From: Duganella sp. CF458
Lineage (GTDB): Bacteria > Pseudomonadota > Gammaproteobacteria > Burkholderiales > Burkholderiaceae_D
Assembly: GCF_900113115.1 (NCBI RefSeq)
Contig: NZ_FOOF01000022.1
Location: 1 to 64,000 of the forward strand
DNA length: 64,000 bases
Direction of reading: 5' to 3'
The notes below the pieces were generated by a model. The model made no database searches. It had not been told where the DNA came from and was given only the letters and a program-made list of their open reading frames with translations. A program made the translations under genes and the position numbers. Below are positions 33,684 through 41,025 of the stretch, one piece after another. Every line of letters begins with the position of its first letter. Position 1 is the stretch's first letter.

Positions 33684-34349
33684 ATGAAGTGCAAGTTGAT
33701 CTTGGGCGCGCTGGCGATGGCGCTGGCGCCCGCCGCGCACAGCCAATGCTGCGGCTTTGGCATGAGCTACGATAACGTTGTGGTCTGGCCGCAGCCGGAC
33801 CTGCGCATTCCAGTGCCGTCGGCGACCAATGCGAAGAAGGCGCCACCGGTCCTGCCCAAATCGAGGCCGGCCGTGCAGGCCAACGCGCATAAGCTTGCCC
33901 AGCACTTCCCGCTGGACAAGCGCATGGAGATGGAAAAGATCTACCTGCAAAGCATGGACGTCTACCTCCAGGTCGAGAAGAAAATGGGCTGGACGCCGCG
34001 CGACATGGCAGGCGGCCTGGCGGCATTCCTGGTCGGGAATTACATGGTCTTGAAAAACACCGAAGTCCCGGACGAGGCTTTCAATGCGGTGGCCAGGCAA
34101 ATCCGCGCACAGAACAAACTCCAGAACATCAACGACCGCAACGAAGCGGACAAGGTGCGCGACGTCTTCGAGCAGAGCGCCATGATCGGCGCCTTCATGG
34201 CCCTGGCCTACAAATCGCACCAGCAGCAAGCGCAGCCTGCGGCCGTCTATGAAAACATGCGCAACGCCGCACGCGAAAACCTGCAACTGGTGCTGAAGGG
34301 CGATCCGGCCAACCTTTTCATCGACAAAAACGGCATGAGGTTCCAATGA
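33684..34349 (+). CDS. DUF6683-like exported protein, copy 1
   Basis: This 221-residue protein has a signal peptide (MKCKLILGALAMALAPAAHS) and GAGG before the ATG. The region at residues about 65-200 is mostly helical. It contains NAHKLAQHFP, MDVYLQVEKKMGW, AAFLVGNYMV, VPDEAF, a KVRDVFEQSAMIGAFMALAYKS stretch and ARENLQLVLKGDP. The gene at 34726 has the same segments in the same order. Function is unknown; the family name is from memory. The stop overlaps the next start as ATGA. Confidence 0.82.
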   Translation: MKCKLILGALAMALAPAAHSQCCGFGMSYDNVVVWPQPDLRIPVPSATNAKKAPPVLPKSRPAVQANAHKLAQHFPLDKRMEMEKIYLQSMDVYLQVEKKMGWTPRDMAGGLAAFLVGNYMVLKNTEVPDEAFNAVARQIRAQNKLQNINDRNEADKVRDVFEQSAMIGAFMALAYKSHQQQAQPAAVYENMRNAARENLQLVLKGDPANLFIDKNGMRFQ

Positions 34350-34729
34350 CGATCTTTATCAAGAAGTTGTGCAATGCCTTCATCACGGATGCCGTCGTCA
34401 ATCGCCGCCTCGGCGGGGCTGCCGGGCGCAATGTGGAAGCCATCGGCGCCGTCATTGGCGGATTGTGGGTGGGCGGTATCGTCGCCGTGTCGGCGGACGC
34501 CCTGGACTGGGTGCCGAACATCATGAACAAGGCGGTGCACGACGATCTGCAGCCGGTGCATATTCCCTTGCGCGAGGTGCGGGCGGTGCGGCGCGAGTTC
34601 GGCATCCTGACCGGCATCGTAGTGGTCGAACTCGAGGAGGGCGGCGAGTTCCGCTTCCGCTGCTTCAATGCGCGCAGCGTGGCGGAGAACATGTCCGACC
34701 TGCTGCCTAGCCAGATGATGAGCGCATGA
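34346..34729 (+). CDS. Small protein with a PH/GRAM-like C-terminus
   Basis: This 127-residue protein overlaps both neighbours by ATGA, implying translational coupling. Residues about 25-50 are glycine-rich and hydrophobic (RNVEAIGAVIGGLWVGGIVAV), perhaps one membrane segment. Residues about 68-115 (IPLREVRAVRREFGILTGIVVVEL, then GEFRFRCFNARSVAE) have the alternating beta pattern of bacterial PH/GRAM-type domains. I do not recognise a family; the PH resemblance is inference. Confidence 0.75.
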   Translation: MTIFIKKLCNAFITDAVVNRRLGGAAGRNVEAIGAVIGGLWVGGIVAVSADALDWVPNIMNKAVHDDLQPVHIPLREVRAVRREFGILTGIVVVELEEGGEFRFRCFNARSVAENMSDLLPSQMMSA

Positions 34730-35415
34730 GGCGCCTGCGGCAGGCCGTGCTGTGCGCAGCGTTGCTTACGGCATCGGTGGCCCGAGCACAAGGTTATGTA
34801 GGCCTGGGACTTGATTATTCGATGACGACGGCGCCGATGATCAACTTCGCCAATATGGCGGTGATGAACAACAATGCGATGAATACCGGCGCCCGCTCGC
34901 GCAGCAAGCCTGCGCGCCTGGATGCACCGCCGGCGGTGCAGCGCAATGCGCAGGAACTGGCCAGGGTATTTCCAGCATCGAGCCAGGCTGCGATGACCCA
35001 GGCTTTTCAGCATAGCATGGATATCTACCAGCAGATCGCCGCCAAAATGGGCTGGCAGCGCGACGACCTGGATGGTGCGATGGCGGCCTTCATCGTCGGC
35101 AATTACATGGTATTCGCCAATCGCGATGTGCCGGACGAGGAGTTCGCGGCAGTGGCCGAGCAGTTGCGCGAGGGCGGCGGCACGCGCCGGCTGGCCGAGA
35201 AACAAAGCGCAGGAACGATCCGCAACCTGTACGAGAAAAGTGCGATGGTGGGCGCCTTCATGGCGCTGGCGTACAAGTCGCAGCAGCAAAAGGCACAGCC
35301 GGAGCAGGTGGCGGCCAACCTGCGCAACAGCGCACGCGAGAACCTGAAGCTGGTCTTGGGGACCGATCCCGAGCACCTGCAGATCGATGAGCGAGGTGTT
35401 ATGCTTGTCAAATGA
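34726..35415 (+). CDS. DUF6683-like exported protein, copy 2
   Basis: This 229-residue paralogue of the gene at 33684 has a signal peptide (MRRLRQAVLCAALLTASVARA). It shares the blocks NAQELARVFP, MDIYQQIAAKMGW, AAFIVGNYMV, VPDEEF, SAMVGAFMALAYKS and ARENLKLVLGTDP. The N-terminal 60 residues differ between the copies, which suggests different partners or processing. The stop overlaps the next gene as ATGA. Confidence 0.82.
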   Translation: MRRLRQAVLCAALLTASVARAQGYVGLGLDYSMTTAPMINFANMAVMNNNAMNTGARSRSKPARLDAPPAVQRNAQELARVFPASSQAAMTQAFQHSMDIYQQIAAKMGWQRDDLDGAMAAFIVGNYMVFANRDVPDEEFAAVAEQLREGGGTRRLAEKQSAGTIRNLYEKSAMVGAFMALAYKSQQQKAQPEQVAANLRNSARENLKLVLGTDPEHLQIDERGVMLVK

Positions 35416-35774
35416 CCACTCTTAACGGTTCCTGCCACTGCGGCGCCATCACGATCGAGGTGCCGGCTGCACCGGCCTATCTGATCGACTGCAACTGCTC
35501 GATCTGCCGCCGCACGCGGGCGCTGTGGGCCCTCTACCCTGAAGACGCTGTGCGCATCGAGGGCGATCCCGCAGGTACCGAGGATTATGTCTGGGGCGAT
35601 AAATCGCTGCGCACGGTGCGCTGCCGCTCTTGCGGCTGCGTCACGCACTGGAAGTCGCTGCAACCCAATGGCGACGGCCGCATGGGTGTCAATATGGCCA
35701 ACTTCGCGCCGCAAGCGGTGACCCCGCTGGAGCGGCGCAAGTTCGATGGCGCCGATACCTGGACCTATCTATGA
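35412..35774 (+). CDS. GFA-family zinc protein
   Basis: The 120-residue protein has the cysteine pattern of the GFA (glutathione-dependent formaldehyde-activating) fold: C8 and C10 (CHCG), C27, C29, C32 (CNCSICRR) and the later CRSCGC. These bind structural and catalytic zinc. GFA-like proteins of this size rarely have proven formaldehyde chemistry; only the fold is claimed. Start and stop both overlap neighbours by ATGA. Confidence 0.9.
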   Translation: MTTLNGSCHCGAITIEVPAAPAYLIDCNCSICRRTRALWALYPEDAVRIEGDPAGTEDYVWGDKSLRTVRCRSCGCVTHWKSLQPNGDGRMGVNMANFAPQAVTPLERRKFDGADTWTYL

Positions 35775-36241
35775 TCGCCGACCTGCCGCAAGACGCCTTG
35801 TTGCAGCGTTACCGTGAGCAGGGCGCATACACCGATTGCTTCGCCATCGACGTGCCGCGCCAGGTGGCGCATGCAGCCTTTGTCGAGGCGTTCTATACCA
35901 CCGCGGTATTCAAGCTCGAGCGCCTGTTGCTGGCGCTGTTCGTTGCGCGTCCTTCGCGCGACGCGGAGGCGCGCGAGCTGGCGCATGGCCAGCGCCAGCA
36001 GTTTGCGGCGTGGTCGGTGGAAGAGCGGGCACCCGGCCAATTGCTGATGTGCGATTTCGCCGGTAGTACGCGCTCCTGGCTGATGGTGTCGCCGGCAGGG
36101 CAGGGTACGCGCTTGTACTTTGGTTCGGCCGTGGTGCGCTCGCGCCAGGGCGGCGTGTTCCGCGCGTTGCTTGGCTTCCATCAGCTCTATTCGCGCATCC
36201 TGTTGCGCGCCGCGGTGTCCCGCGCACTCAAGGCTGGCTGA
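35771..36241 (+). CDS. Uncharacterised protein coupled to the GFA gene
   Basis: The protein has 156 residues from the ATG at 35771, which overlaps the GFA stop. An upstream extension to 35630 only shadows the GFA gene. It has no signal peptide. The pattern ELAHGQRQQFAAWSVEER, LLMCDFAGSTRSWLMVSP, TRLYFGSAVV is suggestive of a lipid-binding or DUF2867-like fold, but I cannot assign it. It is part of the coupled chain from 33684. Confidence 0.75.
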   Translation: MIADLPQDALLQRYREQGAYTDCFAIDVPRQVAHAAFVEAFYTTAVFKLERLLLALFVARPSRDAEARELAHGQRQQFAAWSVEERAPGQLLMCDFAGSTRSWLMVSPAGQGTRLYFGSAVVRSRQGGVFRALLGFHQLYSRILLRAAVSRALKAG

Positions 36242-36247
36242 GTCTCG

Positions 36248-37459
36248 ATGGATTCCCTGATCACCGCGTCGGCCCGTTCGCTTGCCAGCGGCGATGTGCT
36301 GGGAGCCCTGAAGCATGTGGCCCTGCGCGACGATCCGCCGGCACTGGCCCTGCGCGGCATTGCCATGGCGCGCTTGGGCGACTACCCCAAGGCGCGAGAC
36401 CTGCTGCGCCGCGCCGGCCGTGGCTTCGGCGCGCACGAAGAACTGGCGCGCGCCCGTTGTGTGGTGGCCGAAGCCGAAGTGGCGCTGGCCATGCGCGATT
36501 TCGCCGGCCCGCCGCGCGTGCTGGCAAGCGCGCTGGCGGTGCTGGAACGGCATGGCGATTACGGCAATGCGTTGCAGGCGCGCCTGATCGCGGCCCGGAG
36601 AGCTCTCCTGTTGGGCTGCCTCGAAGCTGCCGCGGCGGAATTGTCGCGACTCGATATACGTGCCCTGACACCGGCGTTGGCGGCGGTGGCGCAGTTGGCA
36701 GCAGCCGAATTGGCAATGCGTTCGTTGCGCCCTGCAGCGGCCCGGGCGGCACTCGCGCATGCAGGTGCGGCGGCCGCGCGTTCGGGCGTGCCGGAACTGA
36801 TGACCGAAGTGATGGACGCCAACGCCGCGTTGCAGCGCCCCGCCGCGCGACGGCATGGCGGCGGCGACATGTCGCTCGATGAGGTGGTGTTGCTGCTGGC
36901 TTCCGACACGCTGGTGCTGGATGCCTGTCGACGCGGCCTGGGCGGCGGCGCCACTTGGCGCCCGTTGGCGCGCAGGCCGGTATTGTTCGCGCTGGCCCGC
37001 AGCCTGGCCGAGGCCTGGCCCGGCGACGCCGAGCGTGACCTGCTGATCGAGCACGCCTTCAACACCCGTCGCCCCGACCAGACCCACCGCGCCCGGCTGC
37101 GGGTCGAGATCGGCCGCCTGCGCGCGTTGCTGAAAGGACTGGCCGGTGTCGAAGCCACGCCGCTCGGCTTTGCGATCCGGCCGCTGGCTGGCCGCGCGGT
37201 GGCCGTGCTGGAGCCGCCCATCGATGGCGCGCAGGCATCGCTGCTGGCGTTGTTGTCCGACGGCGCTGCCTGGTCGACTTCCGCGCTGGCGCTGGCGCTC
37301 GATGCCAGCCAGCGCACTGTCCAGCGCGCGCTGGCTGATCTCGAAGCGGCCGGGCAGGTGCGCTCGATCGGCAATGCCCGCACGCGGCGCTGGCTGGCGC
37401 CGCCGCTGGCCGGATTCACGACAATCTTGTTACTCCCTGCGTCACTGCCGTTGGAATAA
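36248..37459 (+). CDS. TPR-like / winged-helix transcriptional regulator
   Basis: This 403-residue protein begins with about 190 Ala-rich helical residues resembling degenerate TPRs (ALRGIAMARLGDYPKARDLLRRAG). A segment at about 240-310 (AWPGDAERDLLIEHAF, THRARLRVEIGRLRALLKGL) resembles the OmpR/SARP-type effector wing. The C-terminal part (about 330-380) is a second helix-turn-helix (STSALALALDASQRTVQRALADLEAAGQVRSIG). It probably controls the downstream propeller and DUF899 genes. It starts 6 bp after the previous stop without a visible Shine-Dalgarno. Confidence 0.82.
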   Translation: MDSLITASARSLASGDVLGALKHVALRDDPPALALRGIAMARLGDYPKARDLLRRAGRGFGAHEELARARCVVAEAEVALAMRDFAGPPRVLASALAVLERHGDYGNALQARLIAARRALLLGCLEAAAAELSRLDIRALTPALAAVAQLAAAELAMRSLRPAAARAALAHAGAAAARSGVPELMTEVMDANAALQRPAARRHGGGDMSLDEVVLLLASDTLVLDACRRGLGGGATWRPLARRPVLFALARSLAEAWPGDAERDLLIEHAFNTRRPDQTHRARLRVEIGRLRALLKGLAGVEATPLGFAIRPLAGRAVAVLEPPIDGAQASLLALLSDGAAWSTSALALALDASQRTVQRALADLEAAGQVRSIGNARTRRWLAPPLAGFTTILLLPASLPLE

Positions 37460-37507
37460 AGTTCACTTGCGGCGCAGATCAAGGCGCGCCTCATAAGGAG
37501 CAATGCA

Positions 37508-38161
37508 ATGACCCGAAATTCACACAAGGTGCGCAAGGCTGAAATCCTGCGCGAATACGGCCCGTTCGACGGCGTTAGCAAAGTCGGCGGCGTTACTTAC
37601 GACGGCCATCTGGTGTGGGCTGCCACCGGCGCCCGCCTGGTCGGCTTTGATCCGGAAAACGGCAAGCCGGCACGCACGCTGGAACTGGCTGCCGACGCCG
37701 GCACGGCGTTCGATGGCAAGTTCCTGTACCAAATCGCCGCGGAACGGATCAACAAGATCGACCCGGCCAGCGGCACAGTGGTGTCGTCGATCCCCGCGCC
37801 CGGCAAGGGCGGCGACTCGGGCCTGGCCTGGGCGGAAGGCAGCTTGTGGGTAGGGCAGTACCGCGATCGCAAGATCCACCAGATCAATCCCGAGACGGGC
37901 GCCGTATTGCGCACCATCGAGTCGAACCGCTTCGTCACCGGCGTGACCTGGGTGGATGGCGAGCTGTGGCATGGCACCTGGGAGGGCGACCAAAGCGATA
38001 TCCGCCACGTCGATCCGCACAGCGGCGCTGTGCTGGAACTGCTGGAAATGCCGCCCGGCGTGTTCGTCAGCGGTCTGGAATCCGATGGCGCAGGCTTGTT
38101 CTATGCCGGCGGCGAAAACAGCGGCAAGGTGCGCGCAGTGCGCCGCCCGCAAGGAGAATGA
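37508..38161 (+). CDS. Beta-propeller protein (glutamine-cyclotransferase-like)
   Basis: The protein has 217 residues, starting 7 bp after AAGGAG. It is built of four to five short propeller blades (VWAATGARLVGFDPENG, FLYQIAAERINKIDPASG, LWVGQYRDRKIHQINPETG, LWHGTWEGDQSDIRHVDPHSG). It has no signal peptide, unlike secreted glutaminyl cyclases. Catalytic activity is not assumed. Its stop lies 2 bp before the DUF899 gene's start, so the two are likely co-expressed. Confidence 0.85.
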   Translation: MTRNSHKVRKAEILREYGPFDGVSKVGGVTYDGHLVWAATGARLVGFDPENGKPARTLELAADAGTAFDGKFLYQIAAERINKIDPASGTVVSSIPAPGKGGDSGLAWAEGSLWVGQYRDRKIHQINPETGAVLRTIESNRFVTGVTWVDGELWHGTWEGDQSDIRHVDPHSGAVLELLEMPPGVFVSGLESDGAGLFYAGGENSGKVRAVRRPQGE

Positions 38162-38163
38162 AC

Positions 38164-38898
38164 ATGCATACGGTCGTCAATCAAGAGCAATGGGTGGCGC
38201 AGCGCAAGCAATTGCTGGTGCGCGAGAAGGAGTTGATGCGCCAGCAGGACCAGTTGGCCAGCGCCCGGCGCGCCTTGCCTTGGGTGCGCGTGGACAAGCA
38301 GTATGTGTTCGATACGCCGCAGGGCAAGCGGTCGCTGTCCGACCTGTTCGAAGGACGCAGCCAGCTCGTGGTGCAGCACTTCATGTTCGCTCCTGGCCAG
38401 GAGCGCGGCTGCGCGCACTGTTCCTACATGGCCGACCATACGGACGGCGCGCTGGCGCACCTGGCCCAGCGCGACGTAAGCCTGGTGGTGGTGTCGCGTG
38501 CACCGCTGGCCAGCCTGGAGCGCATGCGCAAGGAGATGGGCTGGCAGTTCAAATGGGTGTCGTCGGGGGAAAGCGATTTCAATTACGACTTTCACGTCAG
38601 CTTCGCGCCGGAAGACATGGCCGGCGGCGAGGTTTACTACAACTATGCCGGGCAAGGCTTTCCGCACGAAGACGCGCCCGGCGTCAGCGTGTTTTACAAG
38701 GATGATGCGGGGGTGGTCTACCACACCTATTCGACCTTCGGCCGCGGCGTGGAAGTGATGATGCACACCTATCGCTTCCTCGATCTCACGCCACTGGGAC
38801 GCCACGAAGAGGGCTTGCCCTACACCATGGCGTGGGTCAGGCATCACGACCGTTACGCGCAGCCGGCCGCGTCGTGCTGCGGATCCGCCCACGCCTGA
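38164..38898 (+). CDS. DUF899-family thioredoxin-like protein
   Basis: The protein has 244 residues from the ATG at 38164, 7 bp after AAGGAG; an in-frame ATG at 38158 is too close to that signal. It carries the DUF899 hallmarks: HFMFAPGQERGCAHCSYMADH, a GxSxxNYDF-like segment (SGESDFNYDFHVSF), VSVFYKDDAGVVYHTYSTFGRG and a late LTPLGRHEEGL. The CAHC pair sits where the thioredoxin-fold redox site would be. It ends with CCGSAHA, a possible metal-binding tail. Physiological role unknown. Confidence 0.92.
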   Translation: MHTVVNQEQWVAQRKQLLVREKELMRQQDQLASARRALPWVRVDKQYVFDTPQGKRSLSDLFEGRSQLVVQHFMFAPGQERGCAHCSYMADHTDGALAHLAQRDVSLVVVSRAPLASLERMRKEMGWQFKWVSSGESDFNYDFHVSFAPEDMAGGEVYYNYAGQGFPHEDAPGVSVFYKDDAGVVYHTYSTFGRGVEVMMHTYRFLDLTPLGRHEEGLPYTMAWVRHHDRYAQPAASCCGSAHA

Positions 38899-38910
38899 TG
38901 CGGGGACGCC

Positions 38911-39315
38911 ATGTCGAGCTTGCGGCCCTGGCGGGCCGTGGCGGCGATCGCCTGCGGCCACCTGGCGTCGATGGCGGTGGTGGCGGCGGCGCTGGCCTTC
39001 AGGCTGCCGCTGGACCGTGCCGCGCTGCAGTGGGGCGCAGGCGTGCTGCTGGTCGCTGCGCTGGCCTGCCGCTTCAGTAAGGGCCACGCGCTGGCCGGGC
39101 AGGCCGGCATGGCGCTGTGGACTTTCATCACGTCGACCACGCACGGCGCCGGCTTCGTGCTGATGCCGGCCTTGATTACGATCTGCGGCTCCGGCGCCAC
39201 GGGGCTGCTGTCGCAGGCCGTGGCCGCGCTGGGCCTGCACCTGGTGGCGATGCTTGCCGCGAACGGCGCGGTTATTTACCTTGCCGCCCGCTTGGTGCAG
39301 TGGTTCAAGGCTTGA
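38911..39315 (+). CDS. Small four-helix membrane protein
   Basis: This 134-residue protein is mostly hydrophobic, with about four membrane segments (starting near residues 8, 38, 66 and 105). A polar signature sits in the third: TFITSTTHGAGFVLMPALI. Short membrane proteins with an HGAGxxLxPALI motif occur near DUF899-type genes, but I cannot name the family. It starts 12 bp after the DUF899 gene and overlaps the 3' end of the convergent oxidoreductase gene by 11 bp. Confidence 0.75.
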   Translation: MSSLRPWRAVAAIACGHLASMAVVAAALAFRLPLDRAALQWGAGVLLVAALACRFSKGHALAGQAGMALWTFITSTTHGAGFVLMPALITICGSGATGLLSQAVAALGLHLVAMLAANGAVIYLAARLVQWFKA

Positions 39316-40279
39316 TGATCACCTTGCCGGTGACCTTGCGCGCGGCCATGGCTTGCAGCGCATGCGGCGTGTCGGACAGCGTATAACGGGCCGAGATATG
39401 AGGACGGATCTTGCCTTCGGCCAGCCAGCCTAGCAGCTGCATCATGCCGGCCAGGTTGGCTTTCGGCTCGCGCTTGACGAATTCGCCCCAGAACACGCCC
39501 ATCAACGAGGCGCCTTTGAGCAGCGTGAGGTTCAGGGGCAGCTTCGGGATTTCGCCGTTGGCGAAACCCACCACCAGGTAGCGCCCGCGCCAGCCGATCG
39601 AGCGGAAGGCCGGTTCGGCGTATTCGCCGCCGACCGGGTCATAGATCACGTCCGGCCCCTTGCCGTCGGTGGCGGCCTTGATTGCTTCGCGCAGGTCGGT
39701 GCTGGCATAGTTGACCAGGACGTCGGCGCCATGCTCCTTGCAGACGGCCAGCTTTTCTTCGCTGGAGGCGGCGGCAATCACGCGCGCGCCGAGCGCCTTG
39801 CCGATTTCGATCGCGGCCAGGCCGACGCCGCCGGCGGCGCCCAGCACCAGCATGGTCTCGCCGGCTTTCAACTGGGCGCGATCCGCCACCGCATGGTGCG
39901 AGGTTCCATAGGTCAGGCTAATCGCGGCGGCGGTATCGAAGTCCATCCCCGGCGGCATCGGCATCAGCGAAGCGGCCGGCACCAGCAGTTGTTCGGCAAA
40001 GCCGCCGTGCGCGGAGAAGGCAATCGCCTTGTCGCCCGGCTTGAAGCCCTGCACCCCTTCGCCCACCGACAGCACCACGCCCGAGACTTCATTGCCCGGC
40101 GTGAAGGGCAGGGAGGGCTTGTACTGGTACTTGCCCTGGATGATCAGCACATCGGGGAAGTTGACGGCGGCGGCCTTTACCTGCAGCACCACCTGGCCCG
40201 GGCCGGGCTGCGGGTCGGGTACTTCTTCCAGCACCAGCGTGTCGGGCAAGCCCCATTCCTTGCAAACGATAGCCTTCAT
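39305..40279 (-). CDS. NADPH:quinone oxidoreductase (MDR family)
   Basis: The protein has 324 residues, starting at the ATG at 40279 with GGGAG 5-6 bp upstream; the longer frame to 40993 reads into the TIR gene and was rejected. It has the GroES-like N-terminal half of zinc-free medium-chain dehydrogenases (KAAAVNFPDVLIIQGKYQ, TPGNEVSGVV) and a Rossmann motif (GAAGGVGLAAIEIGKALG). It reduces quinones or enones with NADPH in the cytoplasm. It is transcribed divergently from the TIR-domain gene. Confidence 0.94.
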   Translation of the reverse strand: MKAIVCKEWGLPDTLVLEEVPDPQPGPGQVVLQVKAAAVNFPDVLIIQGKYQYKPSLPFTPGNEVSGVVLSVGEGVQGFKPGDKAIAFSAHGGFAEQLLVPAASLMPMPPGMDFDTAAAISLTYGTSHHAVADRAQLKAGETMLVLGAAGGVGLAAIEIGKALGARVIAAASSEEKLAVCKEHGADVLVNYASTDLREAIKAATDGKGPDVIYDPVGGEYAEPAFRSIGWRGRYLVVGFANGEIPKLPLNLTLLKGASLMGVFWGEFVKREPKANLAGMMQLLGWLAEGKIRPHISARYTLSDTPHALQAMAARKVTGKVIIKP

Positions 40280-40399
40280 TTGGTCTCCCTGATTTTTTTC
40301 TGGAACGATCGTGCGATTATGCCCGAGAACATTTTGCGCGGGCACAAAGTTTACCGTGCGGGAGGGGGATACATTGGCTTGGCAGGGGAGGCGATTGCC

Positions 40400-41005
40400 A
40401 TGAGTATCCGGTACGGCTGCTTTTTCAGTTACGCGCATGGCCAGCACGCATATATGAGCCACTTCAAGGACGACCTGGTCGATGCCCTGAAGTGCTATCT
40501 GGAGCCCCATTTCGACAACGAGACCGAACTTTTTGTCGATAGCGAGCAACTGGGTGGCGGCGACGATATCGACCACCGCCTGGCCCTGGCGATGTGCCAG
40601 AGCGCGACGATGATCGTGATCTACACGCCCAAGTACGAGGCCCACCCATACACCCGGCGCGAGTTCGCCGCCATGCAGATGATCGAGGCCGAGCGCAGCG
40701 GCTGGTACGAGCTTCCCAGCCACCTGATCATCCCTGTGATCATGACCCGCCATCCTCTGAACCTGCCGCGCCAGATCAGCGAGCCTGGCATGTATGTCGA
40801 TTTTTCGCGCTACACGCTGGCAACCGGGGACTTGAAGACCAACCCCGATTTCCTGCCCGACATCCGGCGCATCGTCGATCGCATCACGATGCACTACCAC
40901 TGCCTGAAGGCGAGCATCCCGCCCGAGCACGATTGCAGGCAGTTCGCGCTGCCGCCGGTGCCGCCGGAATGGCGCCCGCCGGCAGCACCGCACTTCCCAC
41001 GCTGA
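40400..41005 (+). CDS. TIR-domain protein
   Basis: The protein has 201 residues, starting at the ATG at 40400 after GGGGAG (spacing 9). The TIR domain begins at residue 5 (YGCFFSYAHGQ). It continues through the BB-loop-like LFVDSEQLGGGDDI to TMIVIYTPKYEAHPYTRREF. E88 in YTRRE occupies the position of the catalytic glutamate of TIR NADases. Residues about 145-201 form a helical, Pro-rich tail. The next gene, 20 bp downstream, is a KGGVGR-variant ATPase, so the two are probably one module. NADase activity is inferred from the conserved Glu only. Confidence 0.9.
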   Translation: MSIRYGCFFSYAHGQHAYMSHFKDDLVDALKCYLEPHFDNETELFVDSEQLGGGDDIDHRLALAMCQSATMIVIYTPKYEAHPYTRREFAAMQMIEAERSGWYELPSHLIIPVIMTRHPLNLPRQISEPGMYVDFSRYTLATGDLKTNPDFLPDIRRIVDRITMHYHCLKASIPPEHDCRQFALPPVPPEWRPPAAPHFPR

Positions 41006-41025
41006 GTATCCACCGAAAGAGCGCC

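Noticed and set aside
39731-40399. Upstream extension of the TIR gene
   Set aside because: It lies antisense to the quinone oxidoreductase and lacks family similarity; the TIR domain and a ribosome-binding site support the start at 40400.
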